Shown here: positions 57,375-64,000 of the stretch, in pieces
Position numbering within the stretch: the stretch's first letter is position 1
Layout: the number at the start of each line of letters is the position of its first letter
Source of the DNA: Palsa-189 sp963702795
GTDB taxonomy: Bacteria; Acidobacteriota; Terriglobia; Acidiferrales; UBA7541
Reading direction: 5' to 3'
DNA length: 64,000 bases
Assembly: GCA_963702795.1 (NCBI GenBank)
Contig: CAVPDY010000004.1
Span: 248,001-312,000, forward strand
Position numbers and translations under genes: made by a program
The notes under the pieces: model-generated
The model's database searches: none
What the model was told of the DNA's origin: nothing
Seen by the model: only the letters and a program-made list of their open reading frames with translations

Positions 57375-58397
57375 GTGGGTAAGATGCGGGCGGTAGAGGT
57401 CCCGCAGGCCAAGGGACCATTTCGATTAGTTGAGCGGGAAATTCCGGAGCCACCAGCCGGGTATGTACGAATCAGGGTGCAGGCCTGCGGCATTTGTCAC
57501 AGCGACGAATACGCAAAAGAAGGAAGCCGGCCGGGCATCGTATACCCTCGCATACCAGGACATGAAATCGCGGGCGTGATCGATGCGCTGGGCGCGGGTG
57601 TGCAGGGGTGGGAAGCGGGACAACGGGTCGCCGTGGGCTGGCACGGAAGCCATTGCGGCTATTGCAATTCGTGCCGGCGAGGCGACTTCGTCGGATGCAC
57701 CAAGGGACGGCAGATCACCGGCCTGACGCGCGATGGCGGCTATGCCGATTACATCATCGTGTCCGCCACGGGGCTGGTGGCGGTGCCCGACGCGCTTTCG
57801 CCCGAAGAAGCCGCTCCTCTGCTTTGCGCCGGGGTCACGACGTTCAACGCCTTGCGCAATAGCGGGGCGCGCGACGGAGACCTCGTTGCCATTCTGGGAC
57901 TTGGCGGGCTTGGCCATCTCGGAGTGCAATTTGCCGCCAAGATGGGATTCGATACCGTCTCCATCGCGCGCGGCCAAGAGAAGGAAGCGTTCGCGCGGCG
58001 ACTCGGCGCGCGGCATTACATCAACAGCCTGACGCAGGATCCAGCCGCGGAACTTGAGAAATTGGGCGGAGCGAAAGTGATCCTTTCGACGGTCACCAGC
58101 GCCAAAGCCGTTAGCGCGGTGCTGGGCGGAATCGCGTTCAATGGGAAACTCATCCTGGTGGGAAATCCGGACCAGCCGATCGAGGTGTCCGGGCGTCTGC
58201 TGATTGGCGGACGGCGGTCGATCAGCGGCTGGCCTTCGGGCGCGCCCATGGACTCGCAGGATACTCTTTCTTTTTGCGTGGTCAGCGGCGTGCGGCCGAT
58301 GATCGAGGTTTTTCCACTGGAGCGCGCCGCGGAAGCTTACGAGCGGATGATGAGCGGCAACGCGCGATTTCGCGCGGTACTGACGACCGGGCTGTAG
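57375..58397 (+). CDS. Zinc-dependent alcohol dehydrogenase
   Basis: This 340-residue medium-chain dehydrogenase has catalytic zinc ligands in QACGICHSDEYAKEGSRPGIVYPRIPGHEIAGVI, structural zinc cysteines in HGSHCGYCNSCRRGDFVGC, and the NAD-binding GLGGLGHLGVQFAAKMGF. It resembles AdhA/YahK-type enzymes that act on aldehydes, including aromatic ones. In this cluster it could reduce or oxidise an aromatic aldehyde or alcohol such as vanillin or benzyl-type substrates; this is not demonstrated. GTG 57375 is preceded by GGGAG; GTG 57363 and ATG 57384 are alternatives. The first gene at 1-166 is a second member of the same superfamily. It precedes the class II aldolase on the same strand. Confidence 0.9.
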   Translation: MGKMRAVEVPQAKGPFRLVEREIPEPPAGYVRIRVQACGICHSDEYAKEGSRPGIVYPRIPGHEIAGVIDALGAGVQGWEAGQRVAVGWHGSHCGYCNSCRRGDFVGCTKGRQITGLTRDGGYADYIIVSATGLVAVPDALSPEEAAPLLCAGVTTFNALRNSGARDGDLVAILGLGGLGHLGVQFAAKMGFDTVSIARGQEKEAFARRLGARHYINSLTQDPAAELEKLGGAKVILSTVTSAKAVSAVLGGIAFNGKLILVGNPDQPIEVSGRLLIGGRRSISGWPSGAPMDSQDTLSFCVVSGVRPMIEVFPLERAAEAYERMMSGNARFRAVLTTGL

Positions 58398-58447
58398 ATA
58401 CCGTAGTCCTCACTCACGAACAGCCCAAATTGCTCGGAGGGATATCA

Positions 58448-59236
58448 TTGGCTAAGTCGGGATCGGCAAAACCGTCTCGGAAACGCGCATCATCAAGAGG
58501 ACTCGCCAAGCCGCACGGGGCCGCATCGGCGGGCGGGCCTGACCCGGAACTGGTGAAAGATGTGGCCTACGCCAACCGGATTTTGTACGACCGGGGCGTG
58601 CTGGATGCGTACGGGCACGTCAGCGTACGGCATGACAAGAATCCCCAGCGCTTTTTGCTGGCGCGCAACATGGCTCCCGCTCTGGTCACCCCAGGCGACG
58701 TTCTCGAACATGACCTGGAAGGCGAGCCGATTGTTCCGGGAATTCGTCCTTATCTGGAGCGATTTCTTCACGCGGCGATTTATCGGGCGCGGCCGGACGT
58801 AATCGCGATCGTCCATAGCCATTCGCCTTCAGTGATTCCCTTCGGAGTGACGAACACTGCGCTGCGTCCGATCTGCCACATGGGCGGATTTTTGGGCGAG
58901 GGCGCGCCGATTTTTGAGATTCGAGAAGCGGGCGGGATGACGGACATGCTGATCAGCAACAATTTGCTGGGCGATGCGCTCGCGCGAACGATGGGCCGCA
59001 GCCCAGCGGCGATCTTGCGCGGCCACGGGTCGGTGGTGACCGGCAATTCGATCATGCAGGCGGTTTGGCGCGCCGTCTTTGCCGAGGTCAATGCGCGATT
59101 GCAGATCGAGGCAACCCGGCTTGGGCCGATCAATTTCCTGATGCCGGAAGAGGCCAAGAAGGCGTCGGACTTGAACGACAGTCAGATGCCTCGGGCCTGG
59201 AATTTGTGGAAGAGGATTGTCGGACCGATCGAGTAA
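58448..59236 (+). CDS. Class II aldolase/adducin-family protein
   Basis: This 262-residue cytoplasmic enzyme starts at TTG with GGAGGG six bases before it. The class II aldolase fold is seen in VAYANRILYDRGVLDAYGHVSVR, metal-binding histidines in AIVHSHSPSVIPFG, a proton-donor/metal region in RGHGSVVTGNSIMQAVWRAVFAEVNARLQIEA, and a basic N-terminal tail. The family includes fuculose-phosphate aldolases and also aromatic decarboxylases such as 3,4-dihydroxyphthalate decarboxylase, which makes protocatechuate. In this cluster a decarboxylase producing the ring-cleavage substrate is an attractive idea, but an aldolase role is equally open. It is the last gene of the plus-strand group, 50 bases after the alcohol dehydrogenase. 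Confidence 0.85.
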   Translation: MAKSGSAKPSRKRASSRGLAKPHGAASAGGPDPELVKDVAYANRILYDRGVLDAYGHVSVRHDKNPQRFLLARNMAPALVTPGDVLEHDLEGEPIVPGIRPYLERFLHAAIYRARPDVIAIVHSHSPSVIPFGVTNTALRPICHMGGFLGEGAPIFEIREAGGMTDMLISNNLLGDALARTMGRSPAAILRGHGSVVTGNSIMQAVWRAVFAEVNARLQIEATRLGPINFLMPEEAKKASDLNDSQMPRAWNLWKRIVGPIE

Positions 59237-59300
59237 GGGCGGAGCGAGTCACACCAAACCGGCGTCGCTCGCTCCGCGCGAATCGAGTTTTAACTGTCCA

Positions 59301-60326
59301 CTAGTCGCGGGCGTATTTCTTCACGTCTTTCGGTCCGACTTCCGCACCGTACACGTTGCCTTGCGCGTCCGCCACGACTCCCTCCGCACCGCTGGAATTG
59401 GCGTGGGCTGGGTCGGTGTCTGTGTCCGGGATAAGGGCGGTGACCTTGCCGTCCTTGGCGCTGCCGATGCGGATGCCGCGCTTCCAGCCGGGATTGCGCG
59501 CGGCGTCGGATTCCGAATCCGCCACGTAGAGGGTGTCGTTCTTGTCGATGTAGATTCCGCTGGGACGGCCAAATTGCTTCCATTCCTCGAGGAACTTCCC
59601 ATCCTGATCGAAGATCTGGATGCGGCTGTTGGCGCGGTCGGCAACAAAGATGCGGCCCTTCGAGTCCATGGCAATGCTGTGGGGCTCGTTGAACTCGCCT
59701 GGGGCTGAGCCTTTCTTGCCCCAGGTTTTGATGAACTTGCCGTCCTTGGAGAACTTCACAATGCGGGCGTTGGAGTTTCCTCCGTGCCCGTCCGCCACGA
59801 AGATGTCGCCGTTCGGAGCCACGACCACGCCGGAGGGCTGGTTGAAGGTGTCCGGGCCATCTCCTGCGACGCCGGCCTTGCCGAGCTTCAGCAGTACTTT
59901 GCCGTCCGGGCTGAACTTGATCACCTGCTGGCCCTTGCCGTTCGCTCCCATGGCATCGGTCACCCAGACGTTGCGGTCTTTATCGATGTAGATGCAGTGC
60001 GGGAAGACAAACATCCCCGCGCCAAAGCTCTTTACGACCCTGCCGGAAGGATCGAATTCGAGAATGGGCGCGACGTTTGAATCGGCGCAGCTATTGGCGC
60101 CGCATCTGTCGAAGACCCATATGTTGCCGCTGGGGTCGACAGAAATCGTGTTCGTCGAACCCATCGCCCTTCCCAAGTGATTGGCCCAAACTTCCCCGGC
60201 GCGGTAGGGATTGGGCAAGGAATTGGTAGGTTCGGTACCTGACTGAGCGCGGAGCCGAGCTCCGGACATGCCGGTGCCGGCGACAGCGGCCAGGATCAAA
60301 AGACATGTCATTCGGGGTTTTGTCAT
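59301..60326 (-). CDS. Secreted NHL-repeat (propeller) protein 3
   Basis: This 341-residue protein has a signal peptide (MTCLLILAAVAGTGMSGARLRAQ). Six NHL-type blades are regular: TISVDPSGNIWVFDRC, CIYIDKDRNVWVTDAMG, GVVVAPNGDIFVADGHGGNSNARIVKF, SIAMDSKGRIFVADRANSRIQIFDQ, GIYIDKNDTLYVADSES and GVVADAQGNVYGAEVG. ATG 60326 is chosen because GGAGG lies five bases upstream. It is the most regular of the three propellers in the window. Ligand and function are unknown. It converges with the aldolase gene. Confidence 0.86.
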   Translation of the reverse strand: MTKPRMTCLLILAAVAGTGMSGARLRAQSGTEPTNSLPNPYRAGEVWANHLGRAMGSTNTISVDPSGNIWVFDRCGANSCADSNVAPILEFDPSGRVVKSFGAGMFVFPHCIYIDKDRNVWVTDAMGANGKGQQVIKFSPDGKVLLKLGKAGVAGDGPDTFNQPSGVVVAPNGDIFVADGHGGNSNARIVKFSKDGKFIKTWGKKGSAPGEFNEPHSIAMDSKGRIFVADRANSRIQIFDQDGKFLEEWKQFGRPSGIYIDKNDTLYVADSESDAARNPGWKRGIRIGSAKDGKVTALIPDTDTDPAHANSSGAEGVVADAQGNVYGAEVGPKDVKKYARD

Positions 60327-60695
60327 GGGGGCCTCCGGCGAGAGTCTATAACAGTTCGGCGCTGGCAACCAGAAGGGACCGTTCAGCTACCCGGCCGCCG
60401 GCGGATTGCGTCTAATCTGCTGAGGCTACGGCCGGGGCCTGGGCCGGCCAACAGGCCTGAATTTACAGGCTTTTGGAGGGAAAAACGCTGTTGACTGCCC
60501 TTTTAGCGGGCAGGTGGGCGCGGGGCGCATCTTCTGACGCTGCCCGCGCATCCAATCAGCGTGGGCCTGGGGCTGGAGGGGGTATCGCGGAACCTTCCTA
60601 CTTGGTGTAAGATATGGGCCCTGGCTCTCCGCGTTACAAGCAATACATGGTGTGGCCTGAGATCGGGCTGCGGTAAAAAGTGAGAGGGTACGATT
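60327..60695. other. Divergent promoter region between NHL protein 3 and the sigma factor
   Basis: This gene-free stretch of 369 bases has a small hairpin CTGCCC-7-GGGCAG next to a TTGACT (about 60494) without a matching -10, and a TAAGAT (about 60608) without a good -35. No firm promoter can be drawn. Confidence 0.45.
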
Positions 60696-62183
<1,488 letters not shown>

Positions 62184-62198
62184 AATACGCTTCCCAAC

Positions 62199-62236
62199 TC
62201 TGGCCCGGGATGTTGTTCCTGGGCCAGATTTTTTTT
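62199..62236 (+). terminator. Rho-independent terminator of the sigma factor gene
   Basis: TCTGGCCC and GGGCCAGA form an 8-bp stem (with further pairing GGG/CCT inside), followed by eight T, 16 bases after the stop codon. Confidence 0.9.
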
Positions 62237-62242
62237 GCGCGT

Positions 62243-63037
62243 CTACTGCTTCGGTTTGTCGGGAGTTTGCCGGCTCTGCTGAACTTGCGCGGACCGCGGC
62301 ACCGGAGTTCCGTAAACCTCGATCCATTGCACGCGGGAAGAGCCGCCGCCACCGTGGCCGCTGCCCGGCGCCAGATCGGTGAATCCGACGGCATCGACCC
62401 TGCTTAGATCCGGGTTATCGACCCAACCCGTAAAATCCAGTCCTTTGAAATTGGCTGTTTTCTGATTCGCGCTAGCGGCTTCCACAACCTTGGAGACATC
62501 CAGCGCGCGCCAGCGGACGTCGGCGAAGATGATTTCACTCTCGCGCCAGTCGGCGCTGTATCCATCGGTGTGGTCGCCCACCAACCAGGAGCCGTCCGCG
62601 AGACCGACAATTGGGCGCAGGAGGTGAAAGCCGTTTTGCTTGGTGCGCCAGCGCATTTTGGCCAGGCCCGTGAGATTGACGTAATTGTCTTTGTCGCGAA
62701 GCGCCAGGGCGCAGTTAGCTTCGCAGAGACCTGTCCAGGCAAAGGTGAGATCGCCCTGCTGATTTTCGTAAATTCCGTCTTTGAACCCGAACAGCCTAAT
62801 TTCCAGATTCTGATTGGCCAGGTCCGATTGCGCGATCGGATGCTCGCCGGTATTGGGCACTCGCACCTTCCACTCTTCACGGAAGAACAGCGGCGCCTGA
62901 TGATTCTCGCTCGCAGGGGCAGGCTTTGTTGCTCCAGCGGGGCGGTGTGAAGACTGCTGTGCGAAGGCGATGCACGCGAGGCTAAGAACCAAGGCGAGAA
63001 GATACTTCGAGGCTGACTTCGTGTGGCTTGGTTGCAC
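62243..63037 (-). CDS. Secreted protein of unknown function
   Basis: This 264-residue protein starts at GTG and has a signal peptide (YLLALVLSLACIAFAQQ). The mature part is rich in beta strands: PLFFREEWKVRVPNTGEHPIAQ, LEIRLFGFKDGIYENQQGDLTFAWTGLCEANCALALRDKDNYVNLTGLAKMRWRTKQNGFH and the end VQWIEVYGTPVPR. The pattern suggests a concanavalin-like or DUF1080-type carbohydrate-binding fold, but I do not recognise it firmly. Two cysteines (CEANC) may form a disulphide. It converges with the sigma factor and lies 54 bases downstream of the next gene on the same strand. Confidence 0.72.
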   Translation of the reverse strand: MQPSHTKSASKYLLALVLSLACIAFAQQSSHRPAGATKPAPASENHQAPLFFREEWKVRVPNTGEHPIAQSDLANQNLEIRLFGFKDGIYENQQGDLTFAWTGLCEANCALALRDKDNYVNLTGLAKMRWRTKQNGFHLLRPIVGLADGSWLVGDHTDGYSADWRESEIIFADVRWRALDVSKVVEAASANQKTANFKGLDFTGWVDNPDLSRVDAVGFTDLAPGSGHGGGGSSRVQWIEVYGTPVPRSAQVQQSRQTPDKPKQ

Positions 63038-63091
63038 GTTACCCCCTGCAAGTCAACCTGCGGCGATGGCGCGACCGCCGGGAGCAGAGTG

Positions 63092-63949
63092 TTACTTCTT
63101 GGCGCCCGCGGGCCCGGCGATGGCGTCCGCGTAAGCTTGCGCTTCAGACGGAATGCAAAGCTGCTCTTCGAATTGCTGGTCGGGAATCCACTTGTAAACT
63201 GTGGTCCCGAGCAAGAAGGGCTTGGTGTAGACCTTCGGGTCATCAACGGTGACGGTGACCTTCAGCGTGTCGTGGTCAACGCGCTCGTAGCGCTCGGTGA
63301 CGTGCAAGTCAGAGCTATGAGGATGCCCGCCGTTGTCGAGCCAAGTAGTGTCGTCCGTGCCTACGGTGTCCACAACGAAGGTGTAATCCCCATCCCAGTG
63401 GCCAACCGAATATCCGTAGTAGCGAGGATCAGGAGCGTTGGGATCGTCGCTGCCGGCGCCTTTCGGAAGGGCGCGGCCGTCGGTCCAAACCTCGCGCCAA
63501 ATTCGCTCGTACTGGGAGAGGATCAGCAGGCGGTTTGGCATCTGACCGATGGAGAGACCTCGCAATTCAAAAACGGCGTTGCGCGGGAATCCGAGGGGAT
63601 CGCAATGATTGAGCGGATCGTTGGAGTCGGCAACATTCACGGCTCCATTGGCATGGTTGACGGAGGCCATCTTCTTCCCCAAGTCGGTCATAGGAGGGAT
63701 CGGGTCGCCTCGCATGGCGCCGATCGGTCCCGACCATGCACCGCTGATGTCGTGCTTCGGAGCAGCGGCGGGGACCTTCGTGTCGCTGCAAAGAACTTGA
63801 TATTGCGTTCCCGGCTGGCCGGGCTGGCCGCAATGCTCCTTGGCGATGGCCGTGACTTCCTTGGAAGGACGAGCTTGTGCGCTTGCGACGGTTGAGAAGG
63901 TGAGGACCGCGATCAGGCCAGTGAGGACACAAAGCAGACTATTTCTCAT
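63092..63949 (-). CDS. Secreted acidobacterial protein of unknown function
   Basis: This 285-residue protein has a signal peptide (LLCVLTGLIAVLTFSTVASA). The mature part has recurring features of a large acidobacterial/planctomycete family: DISGAWSG, PPMTDLGKKM, DPLNHCDPLGFPRNAVFELRG, PNRLLILSQYERIWREVWTDGR, YYGYSVGHWDGDYTFVVDTVGTDDTTWLDNGGHPHSSDLHVTERYERVDHDTLKVTVTVDDPKVYTKPF. I know of no established function for this group. The last 50 bases of the window hold its upstream region, where GGGAGTGTCACC precedes the start. It is likely co-transcribed with the gene ending at 62243. Confidence 0.75.
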   Translation of the reverse strand: MRNSLLCVLTGLIAVLTFSTVASAQARPSKEVTAIAKEHCGQPGQPGTQYQVLCSDTKVPAAAPKHDISGAWSGPIGAMRGDPIPPMTDLGKKMASVNHANGAVNVADSNDPLNHCDPLGFPRNAVFELRGLSIGQMPNRLLILSQYERIWREVWTDGRALPKGAGSDDPNAPDPRYYGYSVGHWDGDYTFVVDTVGTDDTTWLDNGGHPHSSDLHVTERYERVDHDTLKVTVTVDDPKVYTKPFLLGTTVYKWIPDQQFEEQLCIPSEAQAYADAIAGPAGAKK

Positions 63950-64000
63950 GGTGACACTCCCTTTTGCGCAAATTCAGCCATTATGCGGCCCAAAAGCGCA

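Overview
The window looks like a piece of an acidobacterial chromosome (Acidobacteriota, probably a soil Terriglobia-type lineage). This is inferred from the family mix: Oar-like TonB receptors with an N-terminal carboxypeptidase-regulatory domain, secreted NHL-repeat proteins, DcaP-like and coiled-coil porins, many multiheme cytochromes and high G+C. No rRNA, tRNA, CRISPR array, transposase or phage gene was seen.

Layout. 1-7.2 kb: the start of a zinc alcohol dehydrogenase, a PAS-PAS-GAF sigma-54 activator, a STAS protein coupled to a Crp/Fnr regulator with FNR-like cysteines, and an ADP-forming acyl-CoA synthetase/GNAT fusion. 7.2-15.1 kb (minus strand): a five-gene multiheme cluster comprising a decaheme MtrA/DmsE-like cytochrome, an MtrB/PioB-like barrel, a monoheme cytochrome, a NapC/NirT-type six-heme protein and a 13-heme cytochrome fused to a b-type membrane domain. 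Together these can link the quinone pool to the cell surface. 15.5-25 kb: a universal stress protein with a Crp-type site upstream, DUF983, peptide deformylase, a GGDEF protein, an NHL protein, a DUF202-DUF302 fusion, a VOC protein, a TPR-like protein and a porin. The porin has a leader peptide and an intrinsic terminator in its 5' leader, so it looks attenuated. 25.5-37.8 kb: a DcaP-like porin, an HTH-TOBE regulator, a TonB receptor and a PadR-TolC-RND-adaptor efflux operon. 37.8-50.8 kb: rpiA, an FMN reductase coupled to a large FAD/Fe-S dehydrogenase, an aldo/keto reductase, a second TonB receptor coupled to a carboxymuconolactone-decarboxylase-like protein, an NAD oxidoreductase, an NHL protein, higBA, an alpha/beta hydrolase and a monoheme cytochrome. 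51.2-59.2 kb: a protocatechuate/gallate meta-cleavage cluster with an HpcH-type aldolase, LigJ, a fused LigB-LigA dioxygenase, LigC, an NCS2-like permease, an alcohol dehydrogenase and a class II aldolase. 59.3-64 kb: a third NHL protein, a primary-type sigma-70 factor and two secreted hypothetical proteins.

Two physiological themes stand out. One is electron exchange with the outside of the cell. The other is catabolism of lignin-type aromatics through 4-oxalomesaconate, with the usual LigI and LigK not present here. Two intergenic repeat families occur twice each, about 43-44 kb apart.

Many genes carry single-base frameshifts with intact sequence on both sides (sigma-54 regulator, crp, acyl-CoA synthetase, NapC, mtrB, two TonB receptors, RND, tolC, ligC). 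This suggests uncorrected long-read indels rather than old decay, so I give whole-gene spans and note the breaks.
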